A stretch of DNA of 64,000 bases from Candidatus Zymogenus saltonus (lineage in GTDB: Bacteria > Desulfobacterota > Zymogenia > Zymogenales > Zymogenaceae). The notes under the pieces were generated by a model. That model searched no databases. It was not told the DNA's origin and saw only the letters and a program-made list of their open reading frames with translations. The number at the start of each line of letters is the position of its first letter. Within the stretch, counting starts at the first letter, position 1. The position numbers and the translations under genes were made by a program. The stretch spans positions 79,776 through 143,775 of the forward strand of contig JAFGIX010000027.1 in NCBI GenBank assembly GCA_016929395.1, read 5' to 3'. Shown in pieces: positions 8,461 through 17,530 of the stretch.

Positions 8461-9297
8461 GTGGGAACACTCGATGGAAAGGTGGCGATCGTCACCGGAG
8501 TTGGGAGACCTGACGGAATCGGCGAGGCGACGGCCCTCAAGATGGCGGAGGAGGGGGCAAACGTCGTAATATCCGATATATGCCGCACATACGAGGGAGA
8601 CATGTCATGGTATCCCCTGGGGGGATGGGAATATCTGGAATCGGTCGCAAAAAAAATAGAGGATATGGGAAGAAAGGCCAAGGCCTTCAAGGTGGACATT
8701 ACCAAGAAGGACGAGATAGAGGAGATGGTTAAGGAGACCGTAAAAGTATTCAATAGGATTGACATCCTCGTCAACAACGCCGGATCGGGGGTGGGGGTGG
8801 GCCCCTTCTTGGACATCCCGGAGGCGGCCTGGGACAAGACCATGGAGGTGAACGTGAAGGGCACCTTTTATTGCATGAGGGCGGTTATCCCCGAAATGTT
8901 AAAGGTCGGGGGCGGAAGGATCATCAATCTCTCCTCCACCGCGGGCCTTATGGGCCCTGCGGAATACGGCGCCTATTCGCCCAGCAAGTTCGCAATAATC
9001 GGGATGACCCAGACCGTCGCCCTGGAGTATGCCCCAAAAAACATCCTGATAAACGCCGTCTGTCCCCACTTCGTTGAGACGAGCATGGGACGTGACGAAT
9101 ACCAGTACATAGCCATGCTCAACGGGATCACGCCCGAGGAGGCAAGGGAGAAATCGATCAAGACGATCCCCATCGGAAGGCCGGCGACGGGACGCGACAT
9201 CGCCGACGTCATCTACTTCCTCGCCTCCCCCCTCGGAAGCTACATGGTGGGTCAGGCGGTCCCCATAACCGGGGGCGGAGAGATTTGGTCGCCATAG
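8461..9297 (+). CDS. short-chain dehydrogenase/reductase (SDR), second copy in cluster
   Basis: 278 residues from a GTG at 8461 with AGAGGAGAG upstream. An ATG at 8389 in the same frame lies in the terminator hairpin and is rejected. It shows a TGVGRPDGIG variant of the glycine-rich motif, NNAG, and the Ser/Tyr/Lys site in LSSTAGLMG and YSPSK. An insertion around residues 40-60 (TYEGDMSWYPLGGWEY) distinguishes it from the first SDR, so the two are distant paralogues. The C-terminal GQAVPITGGGE ending is typical. It probably acts on the same pathway as the ThDP enzyme. Confidence 0.9.
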   Translation: MGTLDGKVAIVTGVGRPDGIGEATALKMAEEGANVVISDICRTYEGDMSWYPLGGWEYLESVAKKIEDMGRKAKAFKVDITKKDEIEEMVKETVKVFNRIDILVNNAGSGVGVGPFLDIPEAAWDKTMEVNVKGTFYCMRAVIPEMLKVGGGRIINLSSTAGLMGPAEYGAYSPSKFAIIGMTQTVALEYAPKNILINAVCPHFVETSMGRDEYQYIAMLNGITPEEAREKSIKTIPIGRPATGRDIADVIYFLASPLGSYMVGQAVPITGGGEIWSP

Positions 9298-9332
9298 AAA
9301 TAGTGCAATAGGGGTGCAATAGGGGATGGCCT

Positions 9333-9450
9333 GTGGATTCGGAGCCTCCTGCCGTGGTCTGCGCCAAGACGGACAAGCGGTCAAACCTGATTCCCCGGAC
9401 CGGGCAGTCCGTGAAGCAAACGCCGGAGTTTAAGAAGAACGATGGCCAAC
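9333..9450 (+). pseudogene. remnant of the C-terminus of a second ThDP enzyme
   Basis: The translated stretch DSEPPAVVCAKTDKRSNLIP closely matches DSELPAVLCVKTDKQSNLIP at the C-terminus of the ThDP enzyme at 6658-8376, after which the two diverge. There is no body to the gene: only the last 20-30 residues survive, sitting directly after the second SDR where a second ThDP gene would be expected. It suggests an ancestral SDR-ThDP-SDR-ThDP duplication with deletion of the last gene. Confidence 0.65.
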
Positions 9451-9454
9451 CTAC

Positions 9455-9489
9455 GGTGGGAGGGGGCTTTTACCCCTCCCACCCCTTTT
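9455..9489 (+). terminator. intrinsic terminator after the ThDP remnant
   Basis: GGTGGGAGGGG pairs perfectly with CCCCTCCCACC across a GCTTTTA loop, followed by CCTTTTCC. It closes the TetR-linked cluster. Confidence 0.7.
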
Positions 9490-9565
9490 CCCCCACCAAT
9501 AACTACTTGACCCCATGACTGCCTTACCCCTTTTAATCTCCACGCCCGACCGGTTCAATTACGAA

Positions 9566-10135
9566 TCACTTCTTGAAGCCCTTTCCCTCCTGCCACGCCC
9601 GGCCGACGCAATCGCCGAGCACCCAGAAGCGGTTGTCCGGCATCGACAGGACAAAGGGCTTGACCTTTTCGACGTCCGGAATCCCGTCGGTCAAGACCGA
9701 CTCCTCGGCGTGAACGCCCACAACTTCCCCCACAAATAGGTAGTTTGTTGGCAGCTCGACCATTTCGACCACACGGCACTCCACATTGACCGGACACCCC
9801 TTTATCAGGGGGGCGGCCTTGAGACCGCCGTAAAAAAGGGCGAAGAGTTCCGATTTGTCGACCTTTTTCGCGGAGACCAGCCCGGTGTAGTCTGTAATGG
9901 CCACCATATCCGTAGACGGCACATTTATGCTGAACTCTCCGTTCTGAAGTACCCCGTCCGCCGATTGATGACCTTTATTGACGGATATTGCGATCATCGG
10001 CGGCTTGTGATTGCATCGCGTCAGCCAGCCGAGCGCCATGAAGTTTGCCCTGCCGCCGACATGGGTGCCGAGGATCGTCTGCGTCGTTATCGGAACAAAG
10101 GCAAAGGTCTCATCGGAAATATCGATTTTGGCCAT
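9566..10135 (-). CDS. flavin reductase-like / flavoredoxin family protein
   Basis: 189 residues of the FMN-binding split-barrel flavin reductase family. It carries the characteristic order TTQTILGTHVGGRANFM (flavin contact), then PPMIAISVNKGHQS, then the NGEFSINVPS strand and a helix with the AITDYTGL/SAKKVDK region. In anaerobes such proteins carry or reduce FMN, and flavoredoxin is the nearest named relative. GGAGAA precedes the ATG. It stands alone, convergent with the SDR cluster and divergent from the HEAT-repeat gene. The redox partner is not visible. Confidence 0.88.
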   Translation of the reverse strand: MAKIDISDETFAFVPITTQTILGTHVGGRANFMALGWLTRCNHKPPMIAISVNKGHQSADGVLQNGEFSINVPSTDMVAITDYTGLVSAKKVDKSELFALFYGGLKAAPLIKGCPVNVECRVVEMVELPTNYLFVGEVVGVHAEESVLTDGIPDVEKVKPFVLSMPDNRFWVLGDCVGRAWQEGKGFKK

Positions 10136-10345
10136 TTAGCATTCTCCTTTATATCATTTATCATTTGAGCCGAATTCTACATCCACCGTTTTTAAACCGC
10201 AATTCAAATTTTCATCTATTATGAACCTGTTTGCCGCAATTTTTTACTCATCCACCTTTTGCCTTTTCAAAACAATTCTGGTATAATTCAAACCTAAACG
10301 CCCACAGCAGATGTTAAAAACCCGACCTTTTAAGAGGCAAAAACC

Positions 10346-11602
10346 GTGGAACGAGAAAACCCGAACGGCTATAACTATAGCGACCCCGGCGGAACAACCG
10401 GCGGCGGAGATCACGACAAGTACCTGAAGGGGCCTGCGCCCATCATCACCGTGGAGGACAGCCGCGTAAGGAACAGGATAGCCATAGTCCTCATCATCGT
10501 CATAACCGCGCTGGCCGCTTTCTTACTCTTTACGGACAAGGTGCCCATCTACATCAAGATGCTTAAGATCGACATCCCCGAGGTAAAGGCCTTCGCCGCG
10601 GCGGAGCTGGGAAAATCGAAAGACAAAAGGGCAGTATGGCCTCTGGTGAACACCCTCACCGGCTCCATGGAGCAGGCCGTCTGGGAGGCCTCGGTTTCGG
10701 CGTTGTTGAAGATAGGCTCGGTCTGCCCGGACGGCTCCCCCAGGGGAGAGGGTTGCCCGGCGGGAGATGGCGGCAAGGGCAATGTCTCCAACGCAAAGCT
10801 GATAGGAGAATCGCTCAAGATATTTTCGGGCGAGACGTACGACGACCGATACAGGGATCGGCTCTCCGCCTTCATCGCCTTGGGCCTCAAGGATAAAAAC
10901 GTCGACGTCAGGATTTTTGCGGCCCAGCTCCTCTCGAATTTCGGGAGGGAGAACGCCGTAAAGTCCCTGACCGACGCCCTGAACGACGATGACCCAAGGG
11001 TTAGAGCCATAGCGAAGCTCTCCCTCGACTCGATCAAAGATCGTATCGCGAAGCCGATGCCCGATACTCCCTATAACGAAGATGTCGCAAAGGTGCCCTC
11101 TCATTTGGAGACGACCCCGGAGGTCCCGGAACCCGGCTCCCCCCCGGCCCTGTCGCCGTCGAAGAGTTTCACCGATCTCGAAAGCGAGTTCAAGGAGCTG
11201 GGCAAAACCCTGACCCCCCCGTTCGAGTTCGAGGCGATGGTCAAGGACTTGAAGAGCGGTGACCCGAAGGTCAGGGCAAAGGCCGCGATGACCCTCGCCT
11301 ACCTGAAGCAGAGGCGGGGGACAGTCTATATACTGCCCCTACTAAAAAACCCAGAGGAATCGGTGAGGATAAGGGCCGAGTTTTCCTTAGGCGAGCTCAA
11401 CAACTTCGCGTCCGTAAGGCCGCTTATCGAGACCTACAAGACGGCCGGAGAGGAGGAGAAGCTCGTCATCTTTCATTCCCTCCTCAAGATGGACGACACG
11501 GCGGTCAAGAGGGCGCTATCGGAGGTGAGCGCCGGCGAAGACAAAGAGGGCGCAAAGATCGCGGCGATCGTGCTCCACTTCGGCAAGAAAGAGGTTGAAT
11601 GA
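10346..11602 (+). CDS. membrane-anchored HEAT-repeat protein
   Basis: 418 residues from a GTG start with AAGAGG upstream. A Gly/Asp/Asn-rich cytoplasmic N-tail is followed by one transmembrane helix (about residues 45-63, IAIVLIIVITALAAFLLF). Then come helical HEAT-like repeats in two blocks (about 75-235 and 290-415) with phrases such as DVRIFAAQLLSNFG, DPRVRAIAKLSL and DPKVRAKAAMTLAYL. A Pro-rich linker of about 50 residues separates the blocks. HEAT repeats are protein-interaction scaffolds; the partner is unknown. Orientation is N-in/C-out by appearance. It may belong to the same functional set as the two TPR genes downstream. Confidence 0.8.
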   Translation: MERENPNGYNYSDPGGTTGGGDHDKYLKGPAPIITVEDSRVRNRIAIVLIIVITALAAFLLFTDKVPIYIKMLKIDIPEVKAFAAAELGKSKDKRAVWPLVNTLTGSMEQAVWEASVSALLKIGSVCPDGSPRGEGCPAGDGGKGNVSNAKLIGESLKIFSGETYDDRYRDRLSAFIALGLKDKNVDVRIFAAQLLSNFGRENAVKSLTDALNDDDPRVRAIAKLSLDSIKDRIAKPMPDTPYNEDVAKVPSHLETTPEVPEPGSPPALSPSKSFTDLESEFKELGKTLTPPFEFEAMVKDLKSGDPKVRAKAAMTLAYLKQRRGTVYILPLLKNPEESVRIRAEFSLGELNNFASVRPLIETYKTAGEEEKLVIFHSLLKMDDTAVKRALSEVSAGEDKEGAKIAAIVLHFGKKEVE

Positions 11603-11746
11603 CCGACCATTCCCTCTCCCGACGCCCAGCCTAACATATTTACACACTTTTATCGAAATGCGTCCTTGACAAGGCCGCACAAGATGTATTAAGCTATACA
11701 CCGACATATCAATATTGCAATATTGGGCAATGAGGAGAGCTGTTTG

Positions 11747-12532
11747 ATGAAAATAGAGGCAATCAAAATAAGGGCTAAGATCGCGGCGAGATCGTCTCTC
11801 GCGTATATTTTACTCGCCCTGTTTTTAATAACGACCGTCCTTTTTATCCCGGGTGTTTCTTCGGCCTCGGAAAACCTCTACATATCGGACATCCTCGATG
11901 GCGCCGAGCCGAACCCGGCGTTCAAAAACGACCACTACAAGACGAGGAGGGACGTCCTGTCCGGCGTAGTGGGCCCGGAGACCTGGGTAGAGCACTACGT
12001 CCGCGGAGATGAAACGATAGAGACCCTCTCCTACAACAACTACATCTACGGGATTATAGTTAAAAAGGATAGCGGCAAGATCGACCATTACAACCTGAAC
12101 GATGACAAGAAGACGTACTCCTTATCGGGGGAGAAGCCGCCAGAGGGCTGGCTTTCCAAGGGACCCGATTACAACGAAGTGGTCAGAAAGGCCAACGGTT
12201 ATATCTCCGACCGACATTACAAGGACGCGATTGAGCTAATCGAGGGCTCCATCGACGAGAGGGAGGACAAGACCGGGAACCTCTACTTCCTTTTGGCGTT
12301 GGCCTACGACGGCATGAACGAGGTCGAGTACGCCGCCCAAAACTATAAGAAGGCCGTCGATCTAAACCTCGAGAAAAATGAGCTGACCGTGGCGCTGAGA
12401 AACCTCGGGATAATCTTGAGGGGCTTGGGCAGGCACAATGAAGCCGCCGTATACCTCGAAAGGTATCTGGATCTCGTCCCGAACGACCCGGACGCCGAAA
12501 ATATAAAAAAATATGTCAGTGACTACAAGTAG
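11747..12532 (+). CDS. secreted TPR-repeat protein (copy 1)
   Basis: 261 residues. The start is the ATG at 11747 (GAGGAG 9 nt upstream); a TTG further up is less likely. A signal peptide or anchor (about residues 15-40, ending GVSSASE) is followed by about 100 residues without recognisable domain. The C-terminal half consists of TPR repeats (DAIELIEGSIDE, LYFLLALAYDGMNEVEYAAQNYKKA, NLGIILRGLGRHNEAAVYLERYL). This half is paralogous to the next gene. A TTGACA at 11666 may be part of its promoter but no good -10 follows at normal spacing. Likely a periplasmic adaptor; partner unknown. Confidence 0.75.
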   Translation: MKIEAIKIRAKIAARSSLAYILLALFLITTVLFIPGVSSASENLYISDILDGAEPNPAFKNDHYKTRRDVLSGVVGPETWVEHYVRGDETIETLSYNNYIYGIIVKKDSGKIDHYNLNDDKKTYSLSGEKPPEGWLSKGPDYNEVVRKANGYISDRHYKDAIELIEGSIDEREDKTGNLYFLLALAYDGMNEVEYAAQNYKKAVDLNLEKNELTVALRNLGIILRGLGRHNEAAVYLERYLDLVPNDPDAENIKKYVSDYK

Positions 12533-12717
12533 ATGACAAAAAGCGGCGGTACGGGGGGGATGGGAAGATTTACCTCCATTGCGGCGTTGGGTCAAATCAG
12601 GACAAAGCGAGACCATGAGATGTTTCAAACCGCGGCGGATTTGTTCAAGTTGTGGACAAAGGCGGCATCGGTTTTGAATTTAACTGACTTCAAAGACTAT
12701 TGTTGGATCTAAAAGAG

Positions 12718-13263
12718 ATGAGATTATTTTTTAGCAGGAAATTATTGAATATTGCAGGAAAGGCGCGATCGGGCCTTCTGTTGTTATTTATTATCGCGGC
12801 GGTCGCCCTCCCCTTTTCGGTTTGCCCCGATTTTCAATCCTTCATCGGGCCGACCGTGGAAACGGCGTCGGCCTGGTCGGCCGAGACAATCTCTTACGAA
12901 GATTACTTGGAGAGGACCGAAAAGCTTATATTTGCAGACCGCTTCAAGGACGCCGTGGAGCTTATAGAGGAGGCGATAAACAAGGGGGGACACAAGACGG
13001 CAAAGCTCTATTTCTATCTCGCCCTCTCATACGACAACCTCGATGAGCTCGAATCTGCCGTTACCAACTACAAGAAGGCGATCTCCATGAATATCGACAA
13101 AGAAGAGCTTTTGGTCTCCCTTAAAAACCTCGGCATAATATTGAGGAGTCAGGATAACCATAAAGAGGCCGCAAACTATTTCGGCAGGTATCTGAAGCTC
13201 GTCCCGGACGACCCTGATGTGGACAACATCAGAAGCTACGTCGAATATTACAAGAAGCAATGA
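12718..13263 (+). CDS. secreted TPR-repeat protein (copy 2)
   Basis: About 181 residues; a TTG 18 nt upstream is an alternative start. An N-terminal hydrophobic segment (GLLLLFIIAAVALPFSV) is followed by three TPR units. These align closely with the C-terminal half of the previous gene: LYFYLALSYDNLDELESA here against LYFLLALAYDGMNEVEYA there, and both share NLGIILR. It lacks the 100-residue N-terminal module of copy 1. Its stop codon overlaps the start of aroE (ATGA), so the two are translationally coupled, although a functional link is not obvious. Confidence 0.75.
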   Translation: MRLFFSRKLLNIAGKARSGLLLLFIIAAVALPFSVCPDFQSFIGPTVETASAWSAETISYEDYLERTEKLIFADRFKDAVELIEEAINKGGHKTAKLYFYLALSYDNLDELESAVTNYKKAISMNIDKEELLVSLKNLGIILRSQDNHKEAANYFGRYLKLVPDDPDVDNIRSYVEYYKKQ

Positions 13264-14153
13264 AGATGAAACGGGAGATTTCCCCCGCCACCAAGCTCTT
13301 CTGCCTTATAGGCGATCCCGTATCCCACTCAAAATCCCCGGCGATGATGAACGCCGCCTTTGAGACATTGGGAATCGATGCGGTCTACCTCGCCTTCCAC
13401 GTTCAGGGCAGAGACGTCGGGACGGTATTGAACGCATTGAGGATAATGGACGTCGGCGGCGTAAACGTAACCGCACCCCACAAGGGGCGGGTGATCGGAT
13501 ACCTCGACGAGCTCTTCCCGGAGGCCCAGCTCACCGGCTCGGTAAACACCATATTCCCGTCCATGGATAAGCTCATCGGCGACAACACGGACGGCTACGG
13601 CATGGTGTCCGCGATCAACTACGAGCTTAACGTCGCCGTTTCAGGCGCCCGGATCCTAATAATAGGGGCCGGGGGCGCTGCCCGGGGCGTCCTCTTTTCG
13701 ATTCTTCAAGAATCGCCAGCCTCCCTCACCATAGCAAACAGGTCGATAGACAAGGCCGAGGAGCTGAGATCCAACCTTATGGATGTACTGAAAAGGAATA
13801 TAGAAATCGAGGTCGTGCCCTTAAATCCCGGAGTGATTAACCCGGAAATAGACCGATTCGATATAATTATCAACGCCACCTCGGTCAAGAAATCGACACC
13901 GGAGGCGACCTCCCCCGAAAACGATCCCCTTGGACTCGATCTCCTCAAGATGAAAAAAGGGGCCCTCTTCTTTGACATGAACTACGGAGTAGAAAAGGGC
14001 GATGTAGAAGCCGCCCTAAAAGAGAGGGGGGTGCTCTACTCCGACGGCCTCGCAATGCTCCTCCATCAGGGCGCCCGCGCCTTGGCACTCTGGACAGGGG
14101 AGGAGGCTCCCCTCGATATCATGAGGGCGGCCCTGGGGATGAAACAGGTCTGA
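13260..14153 (+). CDS. aroE: shikimate dehydrogenase
   Basis: 297 residues. It reduces 3-dehydroshikimate to shikimate with NADPH in aromatic amino acid synthesis. Seen: the substrate-binding SHSKSPAMMN motif, the catalytic Lys75 in VTAPHKG, Asp111 in NTDGYG, the nucleotide loop GAGGAARGV, ANRSIDKAEEL (NADP-type NRS), INATS, and the C-terminal DGLAMLLHQGARAL. All key residues are present and the length is normal. It overlaps the preceding TPR gene by four bases; a second ATG two codons later is an alternative start. No other aromatic pathway gene is nearby. Confidence 0.95.
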   Translation: MKMKREISPATKLFCLIGDPVSHSKSPAMMNAAFETLGIDAVYLAFHVQGRDVGTVLNALRIMDVGGVNVTAPHKGRVIGYLDELFPEAQLTGSVNTIFPSMDKLIGDNTDGYGMVSAINYELNVAVSGARILIIGAGGAARGVLFSILQESPASLTIANRSIDKAEELRSNLMDVLKRNIEIEVVPLNPGVINPEIDRFDIIINATSVKKSTPEATSPENDPLGLDLLKMKKGALFFDMNYGVEKGDVEAALKERGVLYSDGLAMLLHQGARALALWTGEEAPLDIMRAALGMKQV

Positions 14154-14444
14154 ATCCCTCTTCGTTTCGAGGGATTATGACCCTTATTATGCCTCAATGG
14201 AAATGCCCTCCCCTTCGCTTCCAGATTTTAAGGCAGCACACATAGAAGGACCGGACTCCACGCAATTGTCCTTTAAGCGGCACCGAGCAGTTCCCATCCC
14301 GCTCCATAAAAATATGAATATAAAGAGGCGGCTCAGTTAATCTTTCGTTTTGAGCTTATCCATTCTATTTGTCCTTGACCCGACGATCTTGATCCTGTCC
14401 TCTACTTTTACTATTACCAACTTCTCATTGTCGTCAAATATGTC
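14154..14444. other. non-coding spacer between aroE and pilB
   Basis: No gene is seen. An 8-bp hairpin, AATCCCTC with GAGGGATT (14153-14176), begins at the aroE stop codon but has no T-run, so it is at best a weak terminator. The remainder shows nothing I can interpret before the pilB promoter at 14445. Confidence 0.4.
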
Positions 14445-14474
14445 TTGACAAAAGAGTACAATTGAATATATGAT
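14445..14474 (+). promoter_or_regulatory. sigma-70 type promoter upstream of pilB
   Basis: TTGACA at 14445-14450 and TATGAT at 14469-14474 with an 18-bp spacer, about 85 bp before the pilB ATG. Confidence 0.55.
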
Positions 14475-14557
14475 ATAAAGGTGATTTTACCAAACTCTCC
14501 GCTACAGAATTGGCGCTACAGAATTAGCAAAATTTCTCTTTCAAGGGGCAATCAAAA

Positions 14558-16351
14558 ATGAGTGAAAGGTTGGGACAGCTGCTTGTCAGAAATAATCTGA
14601 TTACTTCCGAAGAGCTGCAGAAGGCGATGGCGCAGCAGAAGAGTTCCGGCGGGAGACTCGGACAGGAGTTGACGAAGCTCGGCTTCCTGTCTGAAACGGA
14701 GATAACCGAATTCATCAGCTCCCAGTATAACGTTCCATCGATCAACCTTAAGGATTACGAGATCGACAAATCGGTATTGAAATACGTCAATTCCAACATC
14801 GCCAAGAAAAATATGCTCATACCGATATCCCGCTCCGGCTCAAATCTGGTTATCGCCATGGCGGACCCCTCCAACATGCAGGTGGTCGAGGACGTAAGGT
14901 TCGTTACCGGTTTCAACGTCGATGTGGTCGTGGCGGCTGAGGCCGACATCATCGACGCCATAAAGAGGAACTACGGAACCAGGGGATTGGAGGGCCAGGG
15001 GTCTGTGTCCTTGGACGCCAAGGATTACGATTTCGACGATGAAGATGGCTCCGGCGCATTCGGCGATATGGACGACGACGGAGTTGTCGAGGTGGAGGAC
15101 TTCGACGCCCTTGTCCACGGCGCCGTGGACACCGTCGAGGTTATCGACTCGTCCAGCGATGAAGACTCCACAGAGAACGTCGAAGCCCCCATCATAAAAC
15201 TCGTAAACGGAATCCTAATCAAGGCAATCAAGCTCGGCGTATCGGACATACATTTCGAGCCGTACGAGAAATCCTACAGGATAAGATACAGGCTCGACGG
15301 CGTGTTGAGAAAGGCGATGGGGCTTCCCCTCAAGATCAAAAACGCCATCACGTCGAGGGTCAAGATCATGGCGAGGCTCGACATCGCCGAGAAACGCCTC
15401 CCCCAGGACGGTCGCATCAAGCTAAAGCTCGGCAAGAACAGGGAGATGGACTTCAGGGTCTCCGTCCTTCCGGTCCTGTATGGCGAAAAGGTCGTTTTGA
15501 GGCTCCTCGACAAGTCGAACCTTCAGCTTGACATGACAAGGCTGGGCTTCGAGGTGGAGGCGCTGGAAAAATTTAAGGACGCAATCCACCAGCCCTACGG
15601 TATGGTTCTTGTTACGGGCCCCACCGGCTCCGGGAAAACAACCACGCTCTATTCAGCCCTCTCAGAGCTCAACAAGGAATCCGACAACATTATGACCGCG
15701 GAAGACCCGGTGGAGTTCAACCTTGGAGGAATTAATCAGGTACAGATGCACGACGAGATCGGCCTCAATTTTGCGGCCGCATTGAGATCGTTCCTCCGTC
15801 AGGACCCGGACATAGTCATGGTGGGGGAGATCAGGGACTTCGAGACCGCCGAGATCGCCATCAAGGCCGCCCTCACCGGCCACCTCGTCTTGTCCACGCT
15901 CCACACAAACGACGCCCCATCCACTGTCAACCGGCTCCTGAACATGGGGGTCGAGCCCTTCCTTGTCACCTCATCCCTCAACGCAATAGTGGCCCAGAGG
16001 CTCGCCAGGAGGATATGCGAGCACTGCAAGGAAAAAATCGACGTCCCGGCCCAGGCCCTTATCGACATCGGCGTCTCCCCGGACGAAGCGGGAGAGATCG
16101 ATGTCTACAAGGGAAGGGGCTGTTCCACATGCGCCAATACGGGATATAAGGGGAGGGTCGCCCTCTACGAAGTGATGAGAATGAACGACGAGCTCAAGGA
16201 ATTGATCTTAAACGGTGCCTCAACAATCGAACTCAAGCGTGAAGCAATGCGCCACGGAATGAGAACATTAAGACAGGCCGGCATCCTGAAAATCAAGGAG
16301 AAGGTCACCACCATCGAGGAAGTATTGAGGGCGTCCGCGGCGGATTCATAA
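14558..16351 (+). CDS. pilB: type IV pilus assembly ATPase PilB (GspE/PulE family)
   Basis: 597 residues. It powers pilus extension from the cytoplasmic face of the inner membrane. The N-terminal MshEN module has the tandem 24-residue motif of c-di-GMP receptors: RLG... at residue 4, a 5-residue spacer KSSGG, then RLGQELTKLG... . An acidic linker follows. The ATPase core has Walker A GPTGSGKTTT (about 354-363), Walker B-type RQDPDIVMVGEIRD (about 416) and the AEDPVE box. A zinc site is formed by CEHC (about 488) and CSTC (about 522). It is the first gene of pilB-pilT-pilC and probably responds to c-di-GMP. Confidence 0.95.
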   Translation: MSERLGQLLVRNNLITSEELQKAMAQQKSSGGRLGQELTKLGFLSETEITEFISSQYNVPSINLKDYEIDKSVLKYVNSNIAKKNMLIPISRSGSNLVIAMADPSNMQVVEDVRFVTGFNVDVVVAAEADIIDAIKRNYGTRGLEGQGSVSLDAKDYDFDDEDGSGAFGDMDDDGVVEVEDFDALVHGAVDTVEVIDSSSDEDSTENVEAPIIKLVNGILIKAIKLGVSDIHFEPYEKSYRIRYRLDGVLRKAMGLPLKIKNAITSRVKIMARLDIAEKRLPQDGRIKLKLGKNREMDFRVSVLPVLYGEKVVLRLLDKSNLQLDMTRLGFEVEALEKFKDAIHQPYGMVLVTGPTGSGKTTTLYSALSELNKESDNIMTAEDPVEFNLGGINQVQMHDEIGLNFAAALRSFLRQDPDIVMVGEIRDFETAEIAIKAALTGHLVLSTLHTNDAPSTVNRLLNMGVEPFLVTSSLNAIVAQRLARRICEHCKEKIDVPAQALIDIGVSPDEAGEIDVYKGRGCSTCANTGYKGRVALYEVMRMNDELKELILNGASTIELKREAMRHGMRTLRQAGILKIKEKVTTIEEVLRASAADS

Positions 16352-16387
16352 ATCTTAAAAACATAAAAAAATGAAGAGGATCTCTTT

Positions 16388-17530
16388 ATGGCAAGTCTTC
16401 ACCAACTCTTGAAAATAATGGTAGAAAAAGGGGCCACAGACCTGCATATCACAACGGGAACGCCGCCGCAGATCAGGATCGACGGGAGACTCGTCCCCCT
16501 ATCCATGGACCCCCTAACAGGGACCGATACAAAAAACCTCTGCTACAGCATCCTGACCGACGCCCAAAAACACAAGTTCGAGGAGAACAACGAGCTCGAC
16601 CTCTCCTTCGGCGTGAAGGGACTCTCAAGATTTAGGGCGAACGTCTTCATCCAGAGGGGAGCCATGGCCGCCGCCTTCAGGATAATCCCGTATAAGTTCA
16701 TGTCCTTTCAGGAGTTGGGACTCCCGCCGGTGGTCGAGGAGCTCGCAAGAAAACCGAGAGGCCTGATCCTGGTAACAGGCCCCACCGGATCGGGCAAGTC
16801 GACAACGTTGGCATCTATGATCAATAAGATCAACGAGGAGAGACACGAGCATATCATCACCATCGAAGACCCCATCGAGTATCTCCACCCCCACAAGGGA
16901 TGTATCGTCAACCAGCGGGAAGTGGGGGCCGATACGGAAGGATTCAAGACGGCCCTGAAATATATCCTGAGGCAGGACCCCGACATAGTCCTCATCGGTG
17001 AGATGAGAGACCTGGAAACCATAGAGGCGGCCCTCACCACCGCAGAAACGGGCCACCTCGTCTTTGCAACACTCCATACAAATTCGGCCGTCCAAACGAT
17101 AAACAGGATAATAGACGTCTTTCCGCCCTACCAGCAATCACAGGTCAGGGCTCAAATATCCTTCGTGCTGGAAGGGGTTCTTTCTCAGCAGCTTATCCCA
17201 AGGGCGGGGGGCAAGGGAAGGGTGCTGGGGATCGAGGTCATGGTGCCCAACGCCGCCATCAGAAACCTCGTCAGGGAGGATAAAATCCATCAGATATACT
17301 CCATCATGCAGGTGGGCCAGGCAAAATTCGGAATGCAGACCATGAACCAGTCCCTATATACCCTCTATACAAAGGGAATGCTGACATTGGACGTGGCAAT
17401 GGGGAGGAGCTCCGATCCCGAGGAGCTAAGGAATATGCTCTCAAGGGGGACGACCGCCACCACAAAAACCGGTCAACCCCAGGCCCAGGCTCAGGCCCAG
17501 ACCCAAAGGGGCGGGGGGATGCCGCAATAA
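16388..17530 (+). CDS. pilT: twitching motility ATPase PilT
   Basis: 380 residues; drives pilus retraction. It has an N-terminal PAS-like domain (GATDLHITTGTPPQIRIDG), Walker A GPTGSGKSTT (about residue 131), the TIEDPIEYLHPH box, RQDPDIVLIGEMRD, TGHLVFATLHTNSA, and the AIRNLVREDKIHQIYS element conserved in PilT. The last 20 residues are a Gln/Ala/Gly-rich low-complexity tail (AQAQAQAQTQRGGG), longer than in most PilT proteins. GAAGAGGA precedes the ATG; it starts 36 bp after pilB. Confidence 0.95.
   Translation: MASLHQLLKIMVEKGATDLHITTGTPPQIRIDGRLVPLSMDPLTGTDTKNLCYSILTDAQKHKFEENNELDLSFGVKGLSRFRANVFIQRGAMAAAFRIIPYKFMSFQELGLPPVVEELARKPRGLILVTGPTGSGKSTTLASMINKINEERHEHIITIEDPIEYLHPHKGCIVNQREVGADTEGFKTALKYILRQDPDIVLIGEMRDLETIEAALTTAETGHLVFATLHTNSAVQTINRIIDVFPPYQQSQVRAQISFVLEGVLSQQLIPRAGGKGRVLGIEVMVPNAAIRNLVREDKIHQIYSIMQVGQAKFGMQTMNQSLYTLYTKGMLTLDVAMGRSSDPEELRNMLSRGTTATTKTGQPQAQAQAQTQRGGGMPQ

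Noticed and set aside
5791..9297. Acetolactate synthase operon for branched-chain amino acids
   Set aside because: There is no small subunit, no ilvC or ilvD, and the metal motif differs; SDR neighbours do not fit that pathway.
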